42,291 bases of DNA from CAYOEZ01 sp964402955 (GTDB lineage: Bacteria > Chloroflexota > DTOL01 > DAOUCN01). The notes below the pieces were generated by a model. It worked only from the letters and a program-made list of their open reading frames with translations, did no database searches and was not told the origin of the DNA. Below, piece by piece: positions 31,564 through 39,217 of this stretch (within the stretch, counting starts at the first letter, position 1; the number at the start of each line of letters is the position of its first letter). The DNA lies in NCBI GenBank assembly GCA_964402955.1, contig CAYOEZ010000012.1, positions 1-42,291 on the forward strand, given 5' to 3'. Position numbers and translations under genes: made by a program.

Positions 31564-33261
31564 TCAGAATGCGCTCACGATAAGCGGCGCCATCAAGCGC
31601 GTGAGGAAAATACGTGTGCTGGCCTCAACGTCGATACTTGTGCCTGTCGCGTCACTGATAGACGCCCGATTACGGATCACCGCTCCCACAGGAACGCCAG
31701 CCTGCACGGTGGCGAGGAAACGCACCTCTACCTGGCCGCTTGCCGGTACGATGCCCGTCCAACGCACCTCATTCCCAACCACAGTCACGCTGCCGGCCGT
31801 TGCCTGAGCGCTGCCATCAACATAGACTGTGTCAGCAGGCACGCTATCCGTGACAAACAAAGTCACGGCCAGCGGCGACGGGTTGCGTAGAACCAGGGTG
31901 TACGCCAGACCCTGCCCCGCCAGCGCGCTTGCCGGCGCCTGCTTGAACGACGTACCGAAGACCGGCACATCCTTGCTGGTGTAGAAGACATCAAACTGGC
32001 CAGGCGTGTCATCAGCCCAGACCAGGTGCAGCTTGCCGCGCATATCGTATGCCAGGCTCGGCTGGCCAGAGCGGCCCGCTGTATTAGACAGATTCACGCC
32101 ACTCGTCCACGATCCGGCCAGCGGCTTCGTAGCGTAGAGAATTTCCCAGTTGCCCGGCGCATTGTCGTACCAGACCAGGTGCAGCGTACGGGCCGCATCT
32201 TCGACCAGCTTCGGCCCGGCCGAGTCGCCGGCCGTATTGGACACGTTGACGGCGTCGCTCCACGCTCCACCCAGAGGTTTGGTTGAATATAGAATCTCAG
32301 CCTGATCGGGGTTGGGCGTGTAGTCACGCCACACCACATGCAGCATGCCATTGGCGCCCACCAACAGCCATGCTTCCTGGGATTGGTTCTCGTTGTGAGA
32401 GATGTTGGCCGGCGTGGCCCAGGTTCCATCCGCCTGCCTCACGGTGTAGTAGATGTCGGACTGTGTCGCCGCCGCCAGCGTCTCCTGCCATACCAGGTGC
32501 AGCTTGTCCGTGGCATCAACCGCCAGGCGAGGATGGAAGCTGGCGCCGTCACCAGGATTGACGACCCTGGGCACGCTCCACCGTCCGTCAGTCCCCTTGC
32601 GTGCATAGAGGATGCGATAGCCCCTGGCCGTGTTGCCTGCCCACACCAGATGGACCGTGTTGTGGCTATCGACAGCGAGATTGGCATCCCGCACTTCGGG
32701 GTAACCGCCGAAACCGGAGGTAGCTGAGATAAAGAGCGGCGGTTCGAAGTCTCCACCGCTCAGGCGCACCTTGTGCACGAGCGTTCCCTGCCAGGCAAGG
32801 CGCGACGGCCCGCCATAGTCCTGCCAGACAATATCGACAGCATCATTGCGCTCAATAGCCAGCGCCGGCACAAGCGAATAGGAGGCATTGGCTGAGACGT
32901 TCTCCGGGAAGCTCCAGGGGCCGATCAGCGCACGCGTTGCATAGAGAATCTCCCAGTTGCCGGGGTTGTTATCGTACCAGGCGACGTGGACGGCGCCAAG
33001 GCTGTCTACACCCAGGACAGGCGAACCGGACGGCCCCGCATTGTTGGAGACATTGGCCGCCGCAGCCCAACCATCGGCAAGGAGGACAGGTGAGCCTGTC
33101 ACCTCGCTCTCAGGGAAAGCACTGCCGGGATCTAGCGCCAACGGGGCGACACCACCATCGTTCAGAGGGGAAGCAGCCGCCAGGGGCAGCGCCAGCGAGG
33201 CGTGAAAGACACACGTAGCCACTAGAGCAACACCAGCAATAGCCACCAGTAGTCTCTTCAT
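31564..33261 (-). CDS. Secreted beta-propeller-like repeat protein with DUF11-type domain
   Basis: A 565-aa exported protein. A signal peptide (residues 1-28, cleavage near ALA-LPLAAA) leads into about seven repeats with the core VHLVWYDN.PGNWEILYAT and W......NVSNTAG, typical of a propeller. Two of the repeats are nearly identical (around residues 93-110 and 365-385). A DUF11-like beta domain follows (about residues 440-540, AYTLVLRNPSPLAVTLFVTD), then a short hydrophobic tail (IFLTRLMAPLIVSAF). It heads the glycan operon from the promoter at 33348-33320, with GAGGACAG before the ATG. It probably sits at the cell surface; its ligand is unknown. Confidence 0.85.
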   Translation of the reverse strand: MKRLLVAIAGVALVATCVFHASLALPLAAASPLNDGGVAPLALDPGSAFPESEVTGSPVLLADGWAAAANVSNNAGPSGSPVLGVDSLGAVHVAWYDNNPGNWEILYATRALIGPWSFPENVSANASYSLVPALAIERNDAVDIVWQDYGGPSRLAWQGTLVHKVRLSGGDFEPPLFISATSGFGGYPEVRDANLAVDSHNTVHLVWAGNTARGYRILYARKGTDGRWSVPRVVNPGDGASFHPRLAVDATDKLHLVWQETLAAATQSDIYYTVRQADGTWATPANISHNENQSQEAWLLVGANGMLHVVWRDYTPNPDQAEILYSTKPLGGAWSDAVNVSNTAGDSAGPKLVEDAARTLHLVWYDNAPGNWEILYATKPLAGSWTSGVNLSNTAGRSGQPSLAYDMRGKLHLVWADDTPGQFDVFYTSKDVPVFGTSFKQAPASALAGQGLAYTLVLRNPSPLAVTLFVTDSVPADTVYVDGSAQATAGSVTVVGNEVRWTGIVPASGQVEVRFLATVQAGVPVGAVIRNRASISDATGTSIDVEASTRIFLTRLMAPLIVSAF

Positions 33262-33319
33262 GGTTGCTGTCCTCTATTATGCACGACGCGTTTGCAGCTA
33301 AGAACGAAATCGTAGCGCT

Positions 33320-33348
33320 AGCATAACACCCGCGCTGGCAAAAGTCAA
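33320..33348 (-). promoter_or_regulatory. Promoter of the glycan operon
   Basis: TTGACT at 33348-33343 and TATGCT at 33325-33320 on the minus strand with a 17-base spacer. The leader to the ATG at 33261 is about 50 bases. Confidence 0.7.
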
Positions 33349-33361
33349 TAAGACGCGACTT

Positions 33362-34180
33362 CTACATGCCCGTGTGAGCATGGATGCCGACATGCTCGTG
33401 GGCATGCATCTGCGCCTGATGGCGGTGCGTATGGCCATGCACTAGATTGGCGGCGATGAGCAGATCGTGGTTGTCCAAAATCTGCGCCGGCGCGCCCTCG
33501 GCAATCAGGGTATGGCTCTCGCCAAAGACGTAGACCCAGTCAGCCATCTCGTTGACGATTTCCAGATCGTGGGTCGCCGTGACCAGCGTCACATTGCGTT
33601 CGACATTGAGGTTGTAGAGGAAATCAATCAGGCTCGCCTGGCTGCGTGGGTCAAGACTGGCGGTTGGCTCGTCGAGCAAGAGCACATCGGGCCGGATGGC
33701 CAGCACCGATGCCAGCGCCACTTTCTTCTTCTCGCCGCCCGACAGGCGATGGGGTGAGCGCTCGGCCAACTTCTCGATGCCTAGCAGTGCCATCGCTTCG
33801 TGAGCGCGGGCGCGCACCTCGTCTTCCGGCAATCCCAGATGCAGCGGGCCGAACACAACATCATCCCACACTGTTGGCGAAAAGAGCTGCACATCCGGAT
33901 CTTGGAAAACAAAACCAACCCGCCGCCGCAGGGCAAAGGCATAGGCTTCGTCTTCGAGCAAGGACTGCGTCAGGGGTATGCCAAACACGGACAGGCTACC
34001 CGCCGTCGGCAGATAGAGCGCATCCAGGAGCTTGAGCAGCGTGCTCTTGCCCGAGCCATTGGCACCAAGCAGAGCGACCTTGCGACCCTGCGGGATCACC
34101 AGGTTGACATCGTCAAGAGCCACCTGCCCCGGCCCGTAGGAGAAAGCAACGTGCGCGGCCTCGAAAACAGTTTCATTCAT
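33362..34180 (-). CDS. cbiO: Cobalt/nickel ECF transporter ATPase with His-rich tail
   Basis: A 272-aa ABC ATPase of the CbiO/NikO type. Walker A is GANGSGKST (residues 39-47), Q-loop FQDPDVQLF (Gln93, CbiO-typical), signature LSGGEKKK (146-153), Walker B LLLDEPTASLD (167-177) and switch His204. The last 25 residues carry nine histidines (248-269), a tail not needed for ATPase activity that could bind or sense Ni/Co/Zn. It is the last gene of the fur-cbiM-cbiQ-cbiO unit, nine bases after cbiQ, and would power metal uptake. Confidence 0.93.
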   Translation of the reverse strand: MNETVFEAAHVAFSYGPGQVALDDVNLVIPQGRKVALLGANGSGKSTLLKLLDALYLPTAGSLSVFGIPLTQSLLEDEAYAFALRRRVGFVFQDPDVQLFSPTVWDDVVFGPLHLGLPEDEVRARAHEAMALLGIEKLAERSPHRLSGGEKKKVALASVLAIRPDVLLLDEPTASLDPRSQASLIDFLYNLNVERNVTLVTATHDLEIVNEMADWVYVFGESHTLIAEGAPAQILDNHDLLIAANLVHGHTHRHQAQMHAHEHVGIHAHTGM

Positions 34181-34189
34181 CGTGCCGGT

Positions 34190-35101
34190 TTACCCCCCCA
34201 GCGCTATGACGGCGACCGGCGCAAGCAGGCCGGCGATCATGCACACGACATCAAAAGGCTTGAGCGTCAACGGCTCGAGCATCCTGGCCTCGCCGCGGAA
34301 GCCGCGCGACACCATGGCCAGATACACCTCATCGCTCAGGTGATACGACTTGCCCAGAAGCGCGCCCATGCTATTGGCAATCCACAGACGCTCGCCCTGC
34401 CCCGCCACACGGCCCACCAGGCGGCTACGGCGCGCCAGAAACATGTCGTTGGTTGTATGCAAAAGCAGGAAAATGTAGCGATAGGTCATACCCATAATCA
34501 GCACAAAAACCTGCGGCACACGCAGGGCGCGTAACGCCGTGAGCAATCGTCCCCAGCGCGTGGTCAAGATCAGAATCACAGCGAACGACACTGAGCAGGC
34601 CACACGCAAGAGCAAGAACGCCGCCGTGCGCAGCCCCTGCTCGGTAATGGCAATCTCCGGTTGGCTGAAAATCAGCAGCACAGGCCGCCCGGGCGTCACG
34701 AAGCTGAAGATGGCGGGCAAGGCGATCACAGCCGTGAAGAATGGCAAGAAGAGCCACACGCGCTTAACGAAAAAGCCGAGCGGAATGCGCCCGGCCGCGG
34801 CAATCAGCAGCGCCAGCAGATAAAGCAGGACAAGCGTCAGCAGGCTGTGCGCCAGGCTTGCCGCCAGAATCAGAGCAACCGCCGCCACGATCTTGCTGCG
34901 CGGGTCGACGCGCTGCCACAAACCGGGCAGCGACGCCATTTCCTCGGCAAAGACGGTGGATTCAAGCGTGCCCGTGATATCTTCAACGGTCTTCTCGAAC
35001 CAGCCGCGGCGCGTCTTTCGCCCAGCAAGACGAACAGTGGAAGAGAGAGCGTCGTTGCTCTCTCTTCCACTGTTCACAGCAGAAGGTTGGTTGTTATCCA
35101 C
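34190..35101 (-). CDS. cbiQ: Cobalt/nickel ECF transporter transmembrane protein
   Basis: A 303-aa ECF T-component. Four to five hydrophobic helices and the two coupling motifs are seen: ARRSRLVGR and MVSRGFRGEA (both Ala/Ser-Arg-Gly type), which contact the ATPase. GTG 35101 is the start: AAGGAG is four bases upstream, inside the end of cbiM, and the two genes overlap by eight bases. The first 30 residues are encoded by a perfect 18-bp hairpin and look non-conserved; the family core begins near residue 33 (RGWFEKTVEDITG). Confidence 0.92.
   Translation of the reverse strand: MDNNQPSAVNSGRESNDALSSTVRLAGRKTRRGWFEKTVEDITGTLESTVFAEEMASLPGLWQRVDPRSKIVAAVALILAASLAHSLLTLVLLYLLALLIAAAGRIPLGFFVKRVWLFLPFFTAVIALPAIFSFVTPGRPVLLIFSQPEIAITEQGLRTAAFLLLRVACSVSFAVILILTTRWGRLLTALRALRVPQVFVLIMGMTYRYIFLLLHTTNDMFLARRSRLVGRVAGQGERLWIANSMGALLGKSYHLSDEVYLAMVSRGFRGEARMLEPLTLKPFDVVCMIAGLLAPVAVIALGG
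35033..35074. repeat. Perfect 18-bp inverted repeat inside the 5' end of cbiQ
   Basis: Arms AACAGTGGAAGAGAGAGC (35033-35050) and 35057-35074 with a six-base loop. It lies 27 bases into the cbiQ reading frame, so the mRNA would carry a strong hairpin just after the start codon. Confidence 0.85.
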
Positions 35102-36140
35102 GTATCTCCTTTTTCGTCAAAACCTTGCCCACTAGCAGCACGATCAACGCCAGGATAGCCATACCCAGCCCAGCCGCGGCACGCGTGCCCAGCGANNNNN
35201 NNNNNGAGGCAATGTAGCCGACTGTCGCGTTCTCCAGAAAAGGCAAGCTGTAGTCCGGCAATGGCGCGCTCCAGAAGCCACTCAGCCGTTCCAGCCCTGA
35301 AGGTACGGAACCGACGAGGCTCTGCAACTCCTCCACGCCCCACTCGCCCCAGGCCGTCCCGGCAGCCAGCAGCCCCAGCGGGCTGAGCAAGGCCATGGCG
35401 GCAAGAGCGATCCACAGCGGCCCGGTCGCCAGACGCCCGGCCATGGTCGCGCCCTGCGCCTCCGGCTCATTGAGCTGCAAGAGCGGCAGATTGGAGCGCT
35501 GCAGGTAGGCAACCATGAGCGCCGTTGCGATCGCTTCCACCGGGCCGGCAATCAGAATGTGTCCAATCATCATGGCCGGAATCGCCGCCGCCAGCCCATA
35601 CGGAGCGTAGAGCGGTGTGCCATCGGCAGTGTGGAAGAGCAAGGGCTGAATACCAAACTCGACCGCCGTCAGGAATGCGGCAGCGTTCAGCGCCACAAAG
35701 CCGGCTACCCCGGCGGCGATCACCCGCCGCGATGACTGAGGCGCTGTGTTGCCGATGAGTAGACGATACACGGCGGAAGCGACGAAAGGGAGCACGATGG
35801 CCATGTTGAACACATTGGCGCCAAAGGCCAGGATGCCGCCATCGCCAAAGAAGAGCGCCTGAACAGCCAGGGCAATCGTCACGCCAATGACAGTGGCCCA
35901 CGGGCCGAGAACGATGGCCATGATCGTGCCGCCAACGGCGTGGCCCGTTGTGCCACCGGGCAGAGGAACATTGAACATCATGATCACGAAGGAGAACGCC
36001 GCGAAAATTGCTAGCAGAGGCACCATGCGCCCGGTCAACAGGCGCTTCATCTTCTGTGTCGCAACGTACCAGAACGGCAACGCGACAGCATACATGACAG
36101 CGCAAGTCTGTGGGCTGAGATACCCGTCAGGAATGTGCAT
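35094..36140 (-). CDS. cbiM: Cobalt/nickel ECF transporter substrate-binding membrane protein, PDGLE fusion
   Basis: This protein (about 348 codons including the gap) begins MHIPDGYLSP. In NikM/CbiM the N-terminal Met1-His2 and His67 bind the metal, and both are here (His67 in GGTTGHAVGG). About seven helices follow. The C-terminal part (SGLERLSGFWSAPLPDYSLP) is a PDGLE/CbiN-like domain fused to CbiM. ATG 36140 has GAGGAGG upstream and overlaps the end of fur by 14 bases. Ten Ns at 35196-35205 interrupt the C-terminal domain; the frame continues only if the true gap length is a multiple that preserves it. Confidence 0.92.
   Translation of the reverse strand: MHIPDGYLSPQTCAVMYAVALPFWYVATQKMKRLLTGRMVPLLAIFAAFSFVIMMFNVPLPGGTTGHAVGGTIMAIVLGPWATVIGVTIALAVQALFFGDGGILAFGANVFNMAIVLPFVASAVYRLLIGNTAPQSSRRVIAAGVAGFVALNAAAFLTAVEFGIQPLLFHTADGTPLYAPYGLAAAIPAMMIGHILIAGPVEAIATALMVAYLQRSNLPLLQLNEPEAQGATMAGRLATGPLWIALAAMALLSPLGLLAAGTAWGEWGVEELQSLVGSVPSGLERLSGFWSAPLPDYSLPFLENATVGYIAXXXXSLGTRAAAGLGMAILALIVLLVGKVLTKKEIRG
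35196..35205. other. Assembly gap (10 Ns)
   Basis: A run of exactly ten undetermined bases inside cbiM. Such runs are often placeholders of unknown length, so the cbiM C-terminus and distances across it are provisional. Confidence 0.99.
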
Positions 36141-36585
36141 AGGAAGCCTCCTCTCTTTGATTTTGATTATCTGTGTCCTTGCAACGGGCGCACACGCCCC
36201 AAATCGCCAGGTGGTCGATCTCGGCGTCGAAATGATGAATCTCAGCGATGCACTGGCGCAGGCTCGCCACAAGCTGATCGTCCAGGTCAATCATGGCGCC
36301 GCAGCGGTGACAGATCAGGTGATGATGGCGCGCGCTGTCCAACGCTTCATAGCGCACCCGTGCCCCGCCAAGGTCGGTCACCGCCACCAGGCGCAGATCA
36401 CACAGCCGCTCCAGGTTGCGGTAGACGGTCGAGCGATTCATGTCGGGGTAGACAGAAGCGATACGGTCGTAGATCTCTTCCGCTGTAATGTGGCCGCTAC
36501 CCTGTGCGATGGCATCAAGAATCATGCGCCGCTGCGGCGTCAGACGGACGCCACGCTGGCGCAGGTCGCTCTCATTGATCATCAT
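36127..36585 (-). CDS. fur: Fur-family metalloregulator
   Basis: A 152-residue regulator. It has the winged helix (LTPQRRMILDAI, STVYRNLERL recognition helix) and the metal/dimer domain with HHHLICHRCG and a second Cys pair CARC. This set fits Fur, Zur or Nur; which metal it senses cannot be read from the sequence. It is the first gene of the unit and overlaps cbiM, so nickel/cobalt (Nur-like) or zinc sensing is plausible. ATG 36585 or 36582 may start it (GGGAG about ten bases upstream). An inverted repeat at its own transcription start suggests autoregulation. Confidence 0.9.
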   Translation of the reverse strand: MMINESDLRQRGVRLTPQRRMILDAIAQGSGHITAEEIYDRIASVYPDMNRSTVYRNLERLCDLRLVAVTDLGGARVRYEALDSARHHHLICHRCGAMIDLDDQLVASLRQCIAEIHHFDAEIDHLAIWGVCARCKDTDNQNQREEASYAHS

Positions 36586-36608
36586 AGCAGATGCACTCCC
36601 TTGCAGAC

Positions 36609-36620
36609 GCAACTATTTGC
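36609..36620. promoter_or_regulatory. Candidate Fur-family operator
   Basis: GCAA-CTAT-TTGC is a perfect inverted repeat lying at the predicted +1 of the fur-cbi promoter. Two TTGCAG direct repeats flank it. Fur-type boxes are usually longer, so this is a guess. Confidence 0.35.
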
Positions 36621-36626
36621 AGGAAG

Positions 36627-36655
36627 ATTATACGAGACAGACGGAGCTTTGTCAA
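36627..36655 (-). promoter_or_regulatory. Consensus promoter of fur-cbiMQO
   Basis: On the minus strand, TTGACA (36655-36650) and TATAAT (36632-36627), both perfect, with a 17-base spacer. Confidence 0.88.
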
Positions 36656-36698
36656 GGGACGCGCCGAAAATCTGAATACGACTTTTGTGCTTTCTTTA

Positions 36699-36727
36699 TT
36701 GACAGTAGGAGGTTTACTTGCTATAAT
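36699..36727 (+). promoter_or_regulatory. Consensus promoter of moxR
   Basis: TTGACA at 36699-36704 and TATAAT at 36722-36727, both perfect, 17 bases apart. The moxR start codon is 57 bases downstream. It diverges from the fur promoter 44 bases away. Confidence 0.88.
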
Positions 36728-36784
36728 CGTTGTGGCTTTCAGGTCGTTTTCATCGCCCACGAATACTCACAGGAGATGTCTCAC

Positions 36785-37735
36785 ATGGATAAAGTACGCA
36801 CTATTGCCGATCGCCTCACAGGCAATGTGGAAAAGGTCATCGTTGGCAAGCACCAGGAGGTACGTTTTGCGCTCATCGCGCTCCTGTGCCGCGGCCACTC
36901 ACTCATCGAAGATGTGCCCGGCGTCGGCAAAACCATGCTGGCCAAATCGATTGCCCGCTCCATCGGTTGCTCGTTCAAGCGCATTCAGTTCACTCCCGAC
37001 CTGCTCCCCGCCGACATCACCGGCGTCTCCATCTTCAACCAGCAGACCCGTGAATTTGAGTTCCGCGCCGGCCCCATCATCGCTCAGATCGTGCTGGCTG
37101 ACGAAATCAACCGGGCCACGCCCAAGACGCAGTCTTCCCTTCTGGAAGCAATGGAGGAACGGCAGGTAACCGTCGATGGTGTGTCACATCGCCTGCCCGA
37201 TCCCTTCCTGGTCCTGGCCACGCAAAACCCTATCGAGTATGAGGGTACATTCCCGTTACCCGAAGCCCAGCTTGACCGTTTCATGATGCGCATCACGCTT
37301 GGCTATCCCAGCAAGGCCGACGAGATCACCATCCTCGATGGCCAGCAGTATGTCCACCCCATCGAGAAGCTCGAGCAAGCCATTGCCGCCGAAGAGCTGG
37401 TGGAGGCGCAGGAAGAAGTCAAGAAGGTTTACCTCGACCCCATGATCAAGGAGTACATCGTCTCGATTGTCGAGGCAACGCGCAACCATCCCGAGGTCTA
37501 TCTTGGCGCAAGCCCGCGCGGTAGCCTGGCGTTGTACAAGACCAGCCAGGTTCTGGCTGCCATCGAGGGTCGCGATTTCGTCATTCCTGACGATATCAAG
37601 GTTCTGGCTGAATCGACGCTTGCACATCGCGTCATTATTAGCCCCACGGCTCGCCTCAAGAACGTCAACACGCGCACGGTCGTTGGAGAAATCCTGCAGT
37701 CTGTTCCCGTTCCGGGCGCGAAAGCCAGTCGCTAG
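36785..37735 (+). CDS. moxR: MoxR-family AAA+ ATPase
   Basis: A 316-aa AAA+ chaperone-like ATPase. Walker A is DVPGVGKT (residues 43-50), the pore/helix-2 region QFTPDLLPADITG, Walker B VLADEINRATPKTQ, sensor LATQNPIEYEGTFPLPEAQLDRF, and a C-terminal lid with GASPRGSLAL. ATG 36785 is nine bases after AGGAG (36771-36775); an in-frame ATG at 36776 is too close to it. MoxR genes are usually followed by DUF58 and von Willebrand proteins; here no such gene follows. Its stop codon TAG is part of the CTAG end of the 146-bp element, so the last codons may have been replaced by the insertion. Confidence 0.93.
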   Translation: MDKVRTIADRLTGNVEKVIVGKHQEVRFALIALLCRGHSLIEDVPGVGKTMLAKSIARSIGCSFKRIQFTPDLLPADITGVSIFNQQTREFEFRAGPIIAQIVLADEINRATPKTQSSLLEAMEERQVTVDGVSHRLPDPFLVLATQNPIEYEGTFPLPEAQLDRFMMRITLGYPSKADEITILDGQQYVHPIEKLEQAIAAEELVEAQEEVKKVYLDPMIKEYIVSIVEATRNHPEVYLGASPRGSLALYKTSQVLAAIEGRDFVIPDDIKVLAESTLAHRVIISPTARLKNVNTRTVVGEILQSVPVPGAKASR

Positions 37736-37877
37736 CAGGTTGTCGGAGAGCCGATGCGGGGGTTCTTTTTCTACCGCAGAGACGCAGAGATCGCCGAGAA
37801 AGAGCACAGAAAACCATCAAAACCTCTGCGTACTCTGCGTCTCTGCGGTGAGACAACTCTCTCCGACAGGCTGCTAG
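37732..37877. mobile_element. 146-bp MITE-like palindromic element, copy B (inverted)
   Basis: The reverse complement of copy A at 8838-8983: same length and only two substitutions (both G/A, in the GGTGGAAAGAG versus GGTAGAAAAAG stretch). It begins CTAGCAGGTTGTCGGAGAG and ends CTCTCCGACAGGCTGCTAG. Its first CTAG supplies the stop codon of moxR. Confidence 0.8.
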
Positions 37878-37913
37878 ATCGGCGCAAGACACTTCGTTCC
37901 GTGAGCAACAGCG

Positions 37914-37947
37914 AGGGCGCCAGACGAAATCTTCTGGCGCCCTTTTG
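37914..37947 (+). terminator. Terminator of the moxR transcript
   Basis: GGGCGCCAGA (37915-37924) pairs with TCTGGCGCCC (37933-37942), followed by TTTTG on plus. It lies beyond the 146-bp element, so the element would be transcribed with moxR. Confidence 0.8.
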
Positions 37948-37978
37948 TGCGCATTGCACTCCACGTCTATCGACAACG

Positions 37979-39151
37979 CTATCCGCCAACAATGACCGGA
38001 AGGAATATCCGCCTCACCCCGCTTGCTGTCCTCGTGGCCGTGGGCGAGGGGGTTGCGCTGGCAGTTGGCGTTGCGCTGCGCGTCGCTGTGGGTGTGGGGG
38101 TCACTGTGCGCGTCGATGTACCCGTCTGAGTCGGCGTGGACGTTGGCTGCGCCTGTAGCGTCAGGCGGCCCAGACTGTTGCCGCCGCCCTGTGTGAACCA
38201 AACTTCATCCCCACCCAGCACAACGACATCCTCAGGCGCAGCGCCCGCGGCCAACGCGTACTCCGTAAAGGCTTGCGTGGCGGGGTCAAACATGGCGATT
38301 TTGTCAGCCATACTCTCTGCCAACCACAGCCTGCCCCGGCCATCGAGCGCCAACCCTTTGGGCGAGGCGTTCGCCGTCGGCAGGACGAACTCGTCGACAT
38401 GCCCGCTCGCGGGATCAAGACGCCCCAGCGCATTGCCCAGCCCCTCAGTGAACCAAACCACGCCGGCATCCACGACCAACGACGTCGGGAAACTGCCGTC
38501 GGGGACAGCATACAGCGTCATGGTCATCTCGCGGGGATGGTAGACGCCGATTTGGTCAGCCGCAGCAGCAGCGAACCAGACGTTGCCGCTGCTATCGATG
38601 GTGACTGCGACCGGATAGCCATCGGCGAGCGGGAGAGGATAGAGCTCCACAGTCATGGTCAAAGGCCAGAAACGGCCCAGCGTGTTGCCTTCACCCTCCA
38701 CGAACCAAATGGCGCCGTCGCTGCTGGTTGCTACGTCGATGGGGCCGGCGCCGGCCTGGAGCACCTGGTACTCAGTGATGGTTCCCGTCGGCCCGACGCT
38801 GCCTAGCGCATCGGAGAGCATTTCGCCAAACCAGACCGAGCCGTCGCTAGCTGCGGCAATCCCTTGCGGCCAGGCGCCCAACGTCAGCGCAAACTCGCTG
38901 AATCCCTGCGTCGTGCCAGGCGTCGCCTGCGCCGCAATGAGCCGGCCCACCTGGTCGCGTCCTACCTCCACAAACCACAGGTTGCCGCTGCTATCGGCGG
39001 CCAGCGCCTGGGGCCAGGCGGCGTCGCCGGGGAGTGGAAACTCTGCCAGTGTCCAGCCCTCGTTCCCGATGGCTGTCGCAGCAGGCATTGCCGCGCACAC
39101 AAAGGCAAGCAGAACAACCAGAACGCTGCATATCCAGCGCCGTCTCAACAT
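37979..39151 (-). CDS. Secreted NHL/virginiamycin-B-lyase-like propeller protein
   Basis: A 390-aa exported protein. A signal peptide (RRRWICSVLVVLLAFVCAAM) is followed by six to seven repeats with the core GxIWFVExxxNxLGRxxP, as in streptogramin lyase-like and NHL propellers. A Thr/Pro/Ser linker then leads to the C-terminal tail RRIFLPVIVGG. The catalytic residues of virginiamycin B lyase were not assigned, so enzyme activity should not be assumed. ATG 39151 has GAGGGGGAG upstream; longer frames lack a ribosome site. Confidence 0.82.
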   Translation of the reverse strand: MLRRRWICSVLVVLLAFVCAAMPAATAIGNEGWTLAEFPLPGDAAWPQALAADSSGNLWFVEVGRDQVGRLIAAQATPGTTQGFSEFALTLGAWPQGIAAASDGSVWFGEMLSDALGSVGPTGTITEYQVLQAGAGPIDVATSSDGAIWFVEGEGNTLGRFWPLTMTVELYPLPLADGYPVAVTIDSSGNVWFAAAAADQIGVYHPREMTMTLYAVPDGSFPTSLVVDAGVVWFTEGLGNALGRLDPASGHVDEFVLPTANASPKGLALDGRGRLWLAESMADKIAMFDPATQAFTEYALAAGAAPEDVVVLGGDEVWFTQGGGNSLGRLTLQAQPTSTPTQTGTSTRTVTPTPTATRSATPTASATPSPTATRTASGVRRIFLPVIVGG

Positions 39152-39168
39152 CTCCCCCTCACAGCGAA

Positions 39169-39199
39169 GACTTCCGGCGTTCTGATGACGCCGGAAGTC
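39169..39199. repeat. Hairpin between two secreted-protein genes
   Basis: GACTTCCGGCGT (39169-39180) pairs perfectly with 39188-39199 across TCTGATG. It lies in the 66-base gap and lacks a clear T-run on either strand, so it may adjust relative expression of the two genes. Confidence 0.6.
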
Positions 39200-39217
39200 T
39201 CCACACACACAATACGT

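Noticed and set aside
33362..36140. Cobalamin riboswitch in front of the cobalt/nickel transporter genes
   Set aside because: The genes overlap each other and fur; the only leader is about 35 bases before fur, far too short.
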